Source of the DNA: Kamptonema formosum PCC 6407
Lineage (GTDB): Bacteria; Cyanobacteriota; Cyanobacteriia; Cyanobacteriales; Microcoleaceae
Direction of reading: 5' to 3'
Assembly (NCBI RefSeq): GCF_000332155.1
Contig: NZ_KB235903.1
Coordinates: 298,938 to 362,937, forward strand
Length of the DNA stretch: 64,000 nucleotides
Under the pieces are notes generated by a model that saw nothing but the letters and a program-made list of their open reading frames with translations, had not been told where the DNA came from and made no database searches. The translations under genes and the position numbers were made by a program. Positions 43,889-52,377 of the stretch are shown in pieces (positions within the stretch are counted from its first letter, which is position 1; the number at the start of each line of letters is the position of its first letter).

Positions 43889-45178
43889 CTAACTACTATC
43901 TGAGTTATTATCAGTTAAATTGCTGGAATTTGACCGAGATGATTTATCATTCCCAGAAAGGGGAAGGTTGCGGTTTAACTGAGTTATAGCCCAACGCGCT
44001 GTTTCCTGAACTTCTGCATCGGGATCGTCGGCGGCCCGCTGCAATAAGTGACTAACTTGATTGACTAACTCATAAATCCGTGTCAGATCCCGAATCGCAT
44101 TTTTACGGACTTCGGCACTTTCATTTTGTAATGATATCAGCCAAGCGCGATTCATGGGTTTGAGAGTTTTAATGCCGATTTCTGACAAACTTGACAAAAT
44201 TAAGCTGTGCTGCTTGGAGTCCGAGTTAAGTAGTAGATTTACTAAGGGTTCAATGGCTCTAGAATCTCCTCGATCGCCTAGTTCCCAAATTGCTTTATGC
44301 CGTTTGGTGGGATGGGGGTGAGCTAAATCTTTGATGAGTTGGTCAATAAGATTAATTTTACTTGGAGCTGAGGTTTCTTCAACAAAAATATCTGCTGTAT
44401 GATTAAATGGCTCTGCTGGATTAAATTTTTCCGACAAGTCCACGCCAGGAACACTGTAGTTTTTACTATAATTTCCGGGTGTAAAATCCTCTGAATTGTC
44501 ACCACCTATCGCTGCTTCAGATTCGGGCTCGTCAGGCTCAAAGCTCGACGTTGAAGGGCGATCGGAGTTGTCGATCGCGCGATTTCTAGGCATTGCCGGA
44601 GGATAGGGTGGCGGATAAATTCCATTAACTGTATTCGGAAAAACGGCTGCCTCTGGGTCATCTGGAGAGTTATTTCTGAGCTGATTTCTTTGAGGCTTGC
44701 GTTTGCGAGCGATCGCGACTTTTCGCTGTAAATTCTCAGGTTCGCCGCTACTGACAAGTTTGAGCAAAATAAATACTGCTGCACCTGTGACTAAAAATGC
44801 TGCCAAACTCAACAACAATAAGCTCCGCTGCTTTAGCAGAACTCGAATGATAGAGCTTACTGGTTTTGGAATTCGAGAATTAGAGGAATTGGCTTTTTCT
44901 TGCTTGGGAGCGGGAGTAGGTTTCCCTGGAGTAGGGGTTGAGGTAGGTTTTGATTGCCCAGGAGAAGGCTCCTGAGCGGCAACAGGGGCGAGTCCAAAGA
45001 CAATTACTTGGGAATTGGCAATTATGCCCTCAGTCCCGCCTGTCGCACTTGCAGAGGTGGGAATTTGATTGTACAAACCTGTAGAGGAGCGATCGCTTCC
45101 TCCCCTGCCCTCCGTAGGGGCAAAGCTTAGACAGACAATGCAAGTCAGTAAACACAAACTGGAGCGGTAGTGCGCCAT
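43889..45178 (-). CDS. Membrane protein with HEAT-like repeats
   Basis: The 429-residue protein has an N-terminal hydrophobic segment (signal peptide or anchor, about residues 7-22), a Pro/Thr/Ser-rich linker (SPGQSKPTSTPTPGKPTP), a membrane helix near residues 120-145, a charged disordered part, and a C-terminal region of HEAT-like repeats from about residue 285: LIKDLAHPHPTKRHKAIWEL, DSRAIEPLVNLLLNSD and DPDAEVQETARWAITQL. HEAT repeats usually bind other proteins. ATG 45178 is chosen; a TTG three codons upstream is possible. The gene is divergent from the NERD-helicase gene. Confidence 0.78.
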   Translation of the reverse strand: MAHYRSSLCLLTCIVCLSFAPTEGRGGSDRSSTGLYNQIPTSASATGGTEGIIANSQVIVFGLAPVAAQEPSPGQSKPTSTPTPGKPTPAPKQEKANSSNSRIPKPVSSIIRVLLKQRSLLLLSLAAFLVTGAAVFILLKLVSSGEPENLQRKVAIARKRKPQRNQLRNNSPDDPEAAVFPNTVNGIYPPPYPPAMPRNRAIDNSDRPSTSSFEPDEPESEAAIGGDNSEDFTPGNYSKNYSVPGVDLSEKFNPAEPFNHTADIFVEETSAPSKINLIDQLIKDLAHPHPTKRHKAIWELGDRGDSRAIEPLVNLLLNSDSKQHSLILSSLSEIGIKTLKPMNRAWLISLQNESAEVRKNAIRDLTRIYELVNQVSHLLQRAADDPDAEVQETARWAITQLNRNLPLSGNDKSSRSNSSNLTDNNSDSS

Positions 45179-45281
45179 AAGACTCAATCGGGGTTTTGAG
45201 AGGCAACGCCGCGTGACGGGCTTTGGTGTAACCTTGAGCTAGCTCAATCCTAGCTGCTATGCACCCAACTAACTAACGAGC

Positions 45282-48200
45282 GTGAAACGATATAGAACAG
45301 TGGCGGTTGGTAAGGAAGTAGAATGCAGAAAGTTTATTACCACTGAGCCCCTGGGGAAAAGTGGAGAAACGGCTGAACAAAAAGTTTGGGATGCCGTCCG
45401 CCTTGCCTTTGCCGATCGCGACTGCATTGCCTACTGGCGCTATCCTATTTTTTCTAAGGTAGGCGAGTTTCGCAAAGAGCCTGATATTCTGATTGCCGAT
45501 TTGAAACTGGGCTTAACTATTATCGAGGTTAAGTCGATCGTAATTGACCAAATTGTAGCGATTAATGGTCACAAATGGGAATTCCAAAATTTTTACACTA
45601 CTAGCGGCAACCCTTATCAGCAAGCTGAAAATCAATTATTTGCGATTCTTGGGTACTGCGATCGCGAAATGGCTCTGCGCGATCGTGTCAGCGGGAGAGC
45701 GATCGTTGCTTTGCCCCTAATTAATCAGCAGCAGTGGCACGAAAAAGAGTTTAACAAACTTCCGAGTTGTCCGCCCATCATTTTTAAAGACAATCTCGAA
45801 AGCGATTTGGGACTGGGAACTAGGGATTGGGAAGTAGAGACTAGGGAAATGGATATTTGTTCCCCTGCAAAACAATCGCTAATTGAGATAATTGAGCAAG
45901 TCGCTCCAGTTAAGAAGGGAACTCAACTTAGTAACGAACAGTGGAAACTATTGCAAGCTGTCATCAGCGGCACGCCCATGTTCCGTCCCCCACCTCGAAA
46001 ATTTTATTTAGGAAAAACGAGAGCATCTGGAGGAGCAGAAAATTCTCTAATTCACAATCCACTATCTTTATCTCCCCTGATTCAAGAATCTGAGACAGGC
46101 TTAAATTATATCCCTCGCGCAGAAGTTTTAGCCAAATTACAAAATCAGTTATTAACACTAGATTTACAGCAAGAACACATCGGCAAAGAAATCCCCCCAG
46201 GGCCACAAAGAATTAGAGGAATTGCTGGCTCAGGCAAAACAGTTTTACTTTGTCAAAAAGCGGCAATTATGCACTTAAAGCATCCAGATTGGGATATTGC
46301 TTTAGTATTTTTCTCCCGCAGTTTATACGAAACAATTATCGGAATACTGGATAAATATTTGCGTCGATTTAGTTATGGTGAAATCGGATATAACCAAAAC
46401 AATACAAAGTTACAAGCCTTCCATGCTTGGGGTGCAAAAAATCAACCGGGACTCTACAGCACTCTTTGCCGAGCATCAGGAATCTGGTCTTTGAGCGTTA
46501 ACGATACTGAATTTCAGCAACCCAATGAAGCTTTAGCCTATGTTTGCACCCATTTATTGAAATCAGCTAAAATCCCTCAAATATTTGATGCCATTTTGAT
46601 TGATGAAGGTCAAGATTTGATTGTAAATGATGAATTAAAATATGAGGGGAAACAGCCTTTTTATTGGATGGCATACCAAGCTTTACGACCTGCGAATTCT
46701 TCCTCTTTCTCCCCGGAAGAAGGAAGCCTTGGCGGTCGAGATTTACGGCGTTTAATTTGGGCTTATGATGAAGCACAAAGTCTAGAAAGTCTGAACATTC
46801 CCACTGCTAGCGAGTTATTTGGCGACGATTTAGGACATTTGGTCAGTGGCCAGTATAGCGGCGGAATTAAAAAGACTGAAGTTATGCACAAATGCTATCG
46901 CACTCCCGGCCCAATTCTGACAGCAGCTCATGGTATAGGGATGGGTTTGTTACGGTGGGAGGGAATGCTAACTGGCATTACTCGCATTGAAGATTGGGAA
47001 GCAATTGGGTATCAAGTAATAGGGGACAATTTAACCGAGAAATCTTCAGTTATTTCCACAGATATAGCAACATTCTCAGCGATTAGTACAGATTTTGTAG
47101 GGGCGGGTTCGCCTGAATCTTTGCCACCCATCGACAAATTATCAAAACCCGCTCCCACCCCACTTAACCCCTATAAGTTATCTCTTGGTAAGTTTACCAA
47201 TGGTCAAAAAATCACTCTTTACCGTCCTTCTGAAAATTCTCCAAATCTAGTCCCTAAGTTGTGGGGAAGTCCAGTTTTAGAGTTTCAGGCTTATCATTCT
47301 CGCGTGGAAGAATTGACAGCGCTTGCCGATAATATTCTCTATACTTTAAAAGTAGATGGCCTTCGACCTTCGCGGGAAATTTTGGTAATAGTTTTAGGCT
47401 CTAATTTTGAAGCAATGGAACTAGAAAGTTATGTTGCTAGTTTCTTGATGGAACGAGGAATTGATGTCTATATTCCCAGTACACCTGAGTGCAATATTTT
47501 GAAGCCAGATAAAGAAAGTCGCGATCCAAATCGCTTTTGGTGTGAAGGGGGGGTGACAGTTTCTCGCATTCACCGTGCTAAGGGTAATGAGGCTGATATG
47601 GTGTATGTTGTTGGCTTTGATCATGTGGCTAAAGATGAGAGTAATTTGAGTTTAAGAAATCAGTTATTTGTAGCTTTAACAAGGGCTAAAGGTTGGCTGC
47701 GATTGAGTGGTATCGGTGCTTATCCGATGTATGAGGAAATGTGGCGAGTGATGGAGAGTGGGGATACTTTTACTTTTACTTTTAAGCGCAAGCCAAAGCG
47801 AGAGATAAGTGTTACAGATACGGGGGAAATATTGAGGCGATATGCTGATGGCGATCGGAATTTTCAAGGGATAAATTTAGCTGGTGTGGAGTTAGTGGGG
47901 GTAAATTTGCAGAATGCGAATTTAATTGGTGCTAATCTTCAGGAGGCTGATTTAAGGAATGCTAAGTTAGATGGTGTAAGGTTAGTAATTGCTAATTTGA
48001 GTGATGCTGATTTGAGTGGTGCTAGTTTAAGGAAGGCGAAGTTACTAGGGGCGATTTTAAATGATGTACAATTGAATCATGCTGATTTAAGTCGGGCGGA
48101 TTTAAGTGATGCTCAGTTGAGGAATGGGCAGTTAGTTGGTGCTATTTTGAAAGAGGCTAATTTGAGTGGTGCCGATTTAAGTGGGGCTAATTTACTGGGG

Positions 48201-48296
48201 GCGAATTTAGAGGCGGTTAATTTTAGTGATGTGAATTTTATGGGGGCAATTATGCCGGATGGAACGATTTTTAGTAGCGGTGTTGACGGTTGGTAA
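45282..48296 (+). CDS. NERD nuclease - SF1 helicase - pentapeptide repeat fusion protein
   Basis: The 1004-residue protein joins three parts. Residues about 25-190 are a NERD domain with the PD-(D/E)XK residues in KEPDILIADL and TIIEVKS (Asp68, Glu82, Lys84). Residues about 310-830 form a UvrD-like helicase: GIAGSGKTVLL near 313, FDAILIDEGQDL near 437, VSRIHRAKGNEADMVYVVG near 759 and LFVALTRAKGWLRLSG near 794. From about 856 to 1000 come pentapeptide repeats (NLxGANLQEADLRNAKLDG type), which form a right-handed beta helix. It starts with GTG; I see no better in-frame ATG nearby. A role in DNA processing or in defence is possible but not shown. Confidence 0.85.
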   Translation: MKRYRTVAVGKEVECRKFITTEPLGKSGETAEQKVWDAVRLAFADRDCIAYWRYPIFSKVGEFRKEPDILIADLKLGLTIIEVKSIVIDQIVAINGHKWEFQNFYTTSGNPYQQAENQLFAILGYCDREMALRDRVSGRAIVALPLINQQQWHEKEFNKLPSCPPIIFKDNLESDLGLGTRDWEVETREMDICSPAKQSLIEIIEQVAPVKKGTQLSNEQWKLLQAVISGTPMFRPPPRKFYLGKTRASGGAENSLIHNPLSLSPLIQESETGLNYIPRAEVLAKLQNQLLTLDLQQEHIGKEIPPGPQRIRGIAGSGKTVLLCQKAAIMHLKHPDWDIALVFFSRSLYETIIGILDKYLRRFSYGEIGYNQNNTKLQAFHAWGAKNQPGLYSTLCRASGIWSLSVNDTEFQQPNEALAYVCTHLLKSAKIPQIFDAILIDEGQDLIVNDELKYEGKQPFYWMAYQALRPANSSSFSPEEGSLGGRDLRRLIWAYDEAQSLESLNIPTASELFGDDLGHLVSGQYSGGIKKTEVMHKCYRTPGPILTAAHGIGMGLLRWEGMLTGITRIEDWEAIGYQVIGDNLTEKSSVISTDIATFSAISTDFVGAGSPESLPPIDKLSKPAPTPLNPYKLSLGKFTNGQKITLYRPSENSPNLVPKLWGSPVLEFQAYHSRVEELTALADNILYTLKVDGLRPSREILVIVLGSNFEAMELESYVASFLMERGIDVYIPSTPECNILKPDKESRDPNRFWCEGGVTVSRIHRAKGNEADMVYVVGFDHVAKDESNLSLRNQLFVALTRAKGWLRLSGIGAYPMYEEMWRVMESGDTFTFTFKRKPKREISVTDTGEILRRYADGDRNFQGINLAGVELVGVNLQNANLIGANLQEADLRNAKLDGVRLVIANLSDADLSGASLRKAKLLGAILNDVQLNHADLSRADLSDAQLRNGQLVGAILKEANLSGADLSGANLLGANLEAVNFSDVNFMGAIMPDGTIFSSGVDGW

Positions 48297-48307
48297 GTCA
48301 AAATATT

Positions 48308-48417
48308 AGCACTTACGCAGGGAGTCCCAGAAACCGGGTTTTTGAGAGAATCTGTGGGTAACAACGAAATATTTTCGTAAAAAAACCCGGTTTATGAGGT
48401 TGGGTGCGAAAGTCCTA
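48308..48417. mobile_element. AGGACTTACGCA-type element, reverse orientation
   Basis: A copy of the element with AAACCGGGTTTTTGAGAG on the left and AAAACCCGGTTTATGAGG on the right. The ends are GCACTTACGCAGG and GGTGCGAAAGTCCT, less regular than in the 51864 copy. Confidence 0.65.
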
Positions 48418-48510
48418 TTGATAAAAGGAATTAATATGAACTTACGACCAAAAACAACAGCGATCGCGCTTTGGGGAAGGAAGGGCGATCGCACGATACA
48501 TACAACAGAA

Positions 48511-49335
48511 TTAAAGCTGGCTGATAAACTCATCTAGAGTCGTACAAGTCCAAGCTTGGCGAAGCAACGCCCGCAAATTTTCAGGCGTTAACCCCTCACC
48601 CTCAAGTTTTGGGTTTACCTCTGGTGGCACAGAGTTAAACCTCACTTCTAAGGCATCGAAAATAGAAGTTTTCAAGGCTTGTTTTTGTCCTTTTTCTACT
48701 CCTTGTTGAATGATCTCCTGATAAATGACTGACTCGCGCATAATGTCCTCCCGAAACAATTGTTTGATTAAGCTTTTTTCAAAGCGCAAACCTGCTAAGA
48801 TTTCGCTACAGACTGCAATCTGACCCCGTTCTGCTGATGGCTCAATTTTAGCTAATTCTTCACCAACTTGACTGAGCAAACGTTCTGGGGTGTCTGTCTG
48901 GCACAGAGCCGCTAACGGCAAGAGAGCGGGATTGTGTAATAATGGTTCTGGGTCTTGCTGCCACATTCGGATGATTTGATAGCGATGCCTCGTGTTTTCT
49001 ACACGAAATTGGTCTTTTAACCGATTAGCAGCAGAGGTTTCTTTGAGGATAACGAGTGCTTGTGTGATGGGCACTCGATATCGCCGATAAAGTCTTACCC
49101 AGTAGTCTAACATTCTTAGGGGTAGGGGTGTTTCGCCAGCTACGTTGACCTCGAATTCTAAGTGGAGAATTCGTTCTTGGGTGCGTAAAAAGGTGAGATA
49201 ATCGGCTCGGATGGGTTCAATTGCTAATTCGGTTTTTAGGATTTCAACGGATGTGGGGGTTTGTCCTAATATCCAGGTGGCAAATTCTGCTGGGTATTTT
49301 TCCGAGAGATATTTGCAGGCATTGTCATAAGACAT
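48511..49335 (-). CDS. DUF4351/Rpn-like PD-(D/E)XK transposase-related protein
   Basis: The 274-residue protein starts MSYDNACKYLSEKYPAEFAT and shows the features of the Rpn/DUF4351 group common in cyanobacteria: an ILHLEFEVN segment that carries the nuclease glutamates, MLDYWVRLYRRYRVPITQ, a long helical middle, and a C-terminal DUF4351-like part (ALEVRFNSVPPEV ... LTPENLRALLRQAW). Rpn proteins promote recombination in other bacteria; the role here is unknown. It stands alone between repeat regions. Confidence 0.82.
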   Translation of the reverse strand: MSYDNACKYLSEKYPAEFATWILGQTPTSVEILKTELAIEPIRADYLTFLRTQERILHLEFEVNVAGETPLPLRMLDYWVRLYRRYRVPITQALVILKETSAANRLKDQFRVENTRHRYQIIRMWQQDPEPLLHNPALLPLAALCQTDTPERLLSQVGEELAKIEPSAERGQIAVCSEILAGLRFEKSLIKQLFREDIMRESVIYQEIIQQGVEKGQKQALKTSIFDALEVRFNSVPPEVNPKLEGEGLTPENLRALLRQAWTCTTLDEFISQL

Positions 49336-49534
49336 TCAAGGAATTTAAGTTGTAATTGAGTACGTTTTTATTATAAGCAAGAGAGAGTTTAGGCTGTTGA
49401 TTAGTTTTATAGGATTATAGCATTATATTGGCAGGGATCGCGCTTTGGGGAAGGAAGGGCGATCGCCGCGCCAGATTCAGCAGAAATGATTATTTAAGTT
49501 AGACTAATAAATATGATATTTAGGAGAAAAATCT

Positions 49535-49858
49535 ATGAGGGTAGAACGGTGGGATGACGATCGCTTAGATCGTTTAGCTAATACAGTAGAAAGTATTGGC
49601 GATCGCATGAATGCTTTCGATATTCGCATGGATGCTTTAGGCGCTAAATTAGAAGTCACGGCTAATATCGCAGATAGTAATGCTCGTGTGATTCAAGCTT
49701 TAGCAAATGTGGCAGCAGAGGCCAGAGAAGAACGGCAGCAGTTATTTGAGAGAATGGATCGGCAACAGGCCAATATTGAGGGTTTAAGAATTGAGACAGC
49801 GCGGATGCTTGATATTCTATTAAATCAACGGAATCAGGGGGATAATCCTACTGCTTAA
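49535..49858 (+). CDS. Small coiled-coil protein
   Basis: The 107-residue protein is predicted to be almost fully helical: RVERWDDDRLDRLANTVESI, then heptad-like stretches such as LGAKLEVTANIADSN and REERQQLFERMDRQQANIEG. No catalytic motif is visible. An AGGAG site lies 8 bases upstream of the ATG. Similar short coiled-coil proteins are frequent in filamentous cyanobacteria and are sometimes encoded near nucleases or transposase-like genes. I do not know a function. Confidence 0.7.
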   Translation: MRVERWDDDRLDRLANTVESIGDRMNAFDIRMDALGAKLEVTANIADSNARVIQALANVAAEAREERQQLFERMDRQQANIEGLRIETARMLDILLNQRNQGDNPTA

Positions 49859-49871
49859 TTTCATAATAAGT

Positions 49872-49986
49872 AGTCGGACATAAATAAACGTAGTCAGTCA
49901 TTGCGAGCGAAGCGAAGCAATCGCAATGCCTTGAAATTGCTTCGCTCCGTTCGCAATGACATTGTTTATTTTTGTCCATTTACTTA
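49872..49986. mobile_element. AGTCGGACATAAA element carrying a GTCATTGCGAG palindrome
   Basis: Outer ends AGTCGGACATAAATAAAC and GTTTATTTTTGTCCATTTAC form an imperfect inverted repeat. The core is the palindrome at 49897-49924 and 49935-49960. The copy at 34298-34351 lacks this core. Confidence 0.7.
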
Positions 49987-50027
49987 CGTGAGTTCGACAG
50001 GGGTTAAAACCCCCGTCTCAAAGATTA

Positions 50028-50078
50028 AGTCCTCTTAAGAGGACTAAGGAAAATTCATTAGTTTTTTAGTCCTCTTAG
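50028..50078 (-). terminator. Possible hairpin terminator of the Prx-Grx gene
   Basis: CTAAGAGGACTAA (50066-50078, minus strand, overlapping the stop codon) can pair with TTAGTCCTCTTA in the perfect palindrome AGTCCTCTTAAGAGGACT at 50028-50045. No strong T-run follows, so a repeat element rather than a terminator is also possible. Confidence 0.35.
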
Positions 50079-50809
50079 GATACACCAAAATAAGTAGCTA
50101 GCTCTTCGGAACCACCGATTAATTTGCCATCTATAAACACTTGAGGTACTGTTGCTGCTCCAGTCATTGCTAGCAAAGAGCGTGTCGTAGCATCCTTACC
50201 CAAGACAATTTCTTCGTAGTCTAAACCTTGCTCTTGTAAGATTGCTTTGGCACGAGCGCAGAATGGACAACCTGGTTTTGTAAATAAGGAAACCACTTTG
50301 GGTTTTACAGCTTGCGGATTAATGTAATTGAGCATCGTCTCAGCATCCGAAACTTTAAACGGATCGCCTGGTTCTTCCGGCTCGATAAACATTTTCTCGA
50401 TCGTGCCATCTTTGACTAACATCGAATAGCGCCAAGAGCGTTTACCGAAACCTAAATCGACTTTATCAACTAGCAATCCCATACCTTCGGTAAATTCCCC
50501 GTTGCCGTCAGGAATCATGGTAATATTAGTTGATTCTTGAGCTTTTGCCCATTCATTCATCACGAAAGTATCGTTCACAGAAATACAAATGATGTCATCG
50601 ACACCATTTTCTTTAAAGGTCTTAGCTAATTGGTTGTAGCCAGGAACGTGAGTTGATGAACAGGTAGGTGTAAAAGCACCAGGTAATGAAAAAACAATTA
50701 CTGTTTTACCTGAAAATAATTCATCAGTTGTGACTTTCACCCATTCGTTATCTGTGCGAGTGTGGAAAGTCACAGAAGGTACTCTCTGTCCTTCTCGGTT
50801 AGGTAACAT
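50075..50809 (-). CDS. Peroxiredoxin-glutaredoxin hybrid protein
   Basis: The 244-residue protein joins a Prx5-type peroxiredoxin and a glutaredoxin. The peroxiredoxin part has the active-site [20 protein letters not shown] with its peroxidatic Cys, and residues 1-165. The glutaredoxin part (about 170-244) has the redox motif [13 protein letters not shown] and the glutathione-binding [18 protein letters not shown]. Such fusions reduce hydroperoxides with glutathione in the cytoplasm. ATG 50809 follows a CAAGGAG site by 8-9 bases and is better than the start at 50833. It is transcribed alone toward a repeat-rich gap. Confidence 0.93.
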   Translation of the reverse strand: MLPNREGQRVPSVTFHTRTDNEWVKVTTDELFSGKTVIVFSLPGAFTPTCSSTHVPGYNQLAKTFKENGVDDIICISVNDTFVMNEWAKAQESTNITMIPDGNGEFTEGMGLLVDKVDLGFGKRSWRYSMLVKDGTIEKMFIEPEEPGDPFKVSDAETMLNYINPQAVKPKVVSLFTKPGCPFCARAKAILQEQGLDYEEIVLGKDATTRSLLAMTGAATVPQVFIDGKLIGGSEELATYFGVS

Positions 50810-51103
50810 AAGTTTTGCTCCTTGATTCAACAAAATTAGAAGGGATGGGGTTGGGGTTTGGAAATGTCTTCTCTATTTAAACGCGATCGCGTTTAAGGGG
50901 CGAATGTTCTGGAACATTAATAATTATGTCCGAACTGATTCGCTTTTCCTTACCCTTACAGTTGAAATCGTAGCGCTATTTGGTTAGTGCAGTACGTTGT
51001 TACTCGACTGTAGCGCGATCGCGTCTCTCCCTACTTCTTCGGGGCAACAAAAATCTAGCCCCATTTTTTTGATAAATGGGGTTGGCGGTGAAGGTTCCAG
51101 CCA

Positions 51104-51514
51104 TTACCGCAGTTTTTCTCCTGCTTCCAGCAGCCAAGCCTGGGGATGGTGGGTAAAACCGATGTGGGGATAATATTCGGTAGCGGCTGGGGCCGCCAGT
51201 AATACTAAGTGAGCTTGTTCGCCAGATTCTATTTGGGTTCTGCGGATTAATTCTTTGCCAATTCCTGATTTTTGATGGGATTTTCTTACTGCTAAATCTG
51301 ACAAGTAGGTGACGTAACTAAAATCCGACATAGCTCTGGAGATGCCGACTAGCAATTCGCCATCCCAAGCGGTAACGATCAAATTAGAATTAGCAATCAT
51401 CTGCTGGATGCGATCGCGATCGTCAATTGGTCTTCTTTCACCGAGAGTTGAGGCTCGATATAGGTCGATTACCTCATCTACATCCAAATCATTTCCTACT
51501 CGATATTGAATCAT
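51104..51514 (-). CDS. GNAT family N-acetyltransferase
   Basis: The 136-residue protein has the GNAT fold: an N-terminal IQYRVGNDLDVDEVIDLYRA, the beta strand region VTAWDGELLVGISRAMSDF, and the acetyl-CoA binding motif LAVRKSHQKSGIGKELIRRT (QKSGIGKEL as the R/Q-x-x-G-x-G/A loop). The end has YPHIGFTHHPQAW. The substrate is unknown; family members modify small amines, antibiotics or protein N-termini. It is a short single gene near a small gene on the same strand. Confidence 0.9.
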   Translation of the reverse strand: MIQYRVGNDLDVDEVIDLYRASTLGERRPIDDRDRIQQMIANSNLIVTAWDGELLVGISRAMSDFSYVTYLSDLAVRKSHQKSGIGKELIRRTQIESGEQAHLVLLAAPAATEYYPHIGFTHHPQAWLLEAGEKLR

Positions 51515-51586
51515 TGTGTACCTATCGAATTTAGATTTTATATTTTAGAGCGATCGCGCTCGGAAAATCTAAATGCGACTGAGCAA

Positions 51587-51775
51587 CTACGATGCTTTAG
51601 GATAATCTTGTTTGTCTGATGACTCTACCGCCATTTTCTCCGCTTTGTCTTTAATTGACTTCAGTACCTGCCGCACTACCCAAGTAGATAAGCGAGGATT
51701 ATTTTCTATTTCTGTAATTAGACTGTCTAAGTCTTTAACGATTGCATTTAATTGTTGGGTAGAATTCTCTGGCAT
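51587..51775 (-). CDS. Small helical protein of unknown function
   Basis: The 62-residue protein begins MPENSTQQLNAIVKDLDSLI and is predicted to consist of two helices joined by NNPRLSTWVV. No known domain is recognised. It lies 72 bases upstream of the GNAT gene on the same strand and may be co-transcribed. Its length is small, so the call rests on the clean open frame and the charged-helix composition. Confidence 0.5.
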   Translation of the reverse strand: MPENSTQQLNAIVKDLDSLITEIENNPRLSTWVVRQVLKSIKDKAEKMAVESSDKQDYPKAS

Positions 51776-52377
51776 GGCTTGAATTTTAATTATTTAGCAC
51801 TTACACACTTCGACCTAAGAAATCGGGTTTTTTACTGAATATGCAGGTGGCGACGAAGATACTAGGACTTACGCACCCAACCTCATAAACCGGGTTTTTT
51901 GACGAAAATACTTCATTCTTACCCACAGACGATCTCAAAAACCCTGTTTCTGGAACTCCCTGCGTAAGTCCTGGTCTCTTCCTAAAAAACTGCTGGTTGA
52001 GCGAAGTTAAAACCCGATTCCTGGCCCCCAGTGAGTTAGCAAAGTGGTTGACCAGCCTGCTTGAACTCGAAAAGGATGGCTCTTGCTCCTTATATCCAGG
52101 TGAGTTTGACAACATCAGGAATCGGGAGCAAATTTACATAAGTTAGCAATAATTAATAAGCTTTAATGCTTGTCAAGATTTATTTAATGCGATCTTAAGA
52201 GAAAATACAATTTTTATTTTAGTTACTAAAACTACGCTATTCTCAAAGTATTGCGCGATATCCATAACTTTAATGTATCTGGACTTGAAAACAGGTTTTC
52301 CTAGTTAAAGTCTAGATCGTCATGCTCTAAATCATTTCAAAAAGAGCAATTTTAAACTATTTTCGGTTGGAGGGAAT
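51776..52377. other. 602-bp intergenic region with a nested MITE
   Basis: No gene is credible. The left part is a degenerate AAATCGGGTTTTTTAC element into which the intact element 51864-51972 has been inserted. An open frame over these repeats on the minus strand is not a gene. The right 250 bases are AT-rich and must hold the promoter of the EF-G-like gene; no clear hexamers could be assigned. Confidence 0.7.
51864..51972. mobile_element. AGGACTTACGCA MITE
   Basis: A 109-base element with perfect 12-base terminal inverted repeats, AGGACTTACGCA (51864-51875) and TGCGTAAGTCCT (51961-51972). Inside are AAACCGGGTTTTTTGACGAA and AAAACCCTGTTTC. No reading frame. Confidence 0.8.

Noticed and set aside
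51801..52115. Open frame of 104 codons on the minus strand
   Set aside because: It runs across two MITE copies; its AAACCGGG-derived peptide is found wherever these elements lie, and no domain or ribosome binding site supports it.
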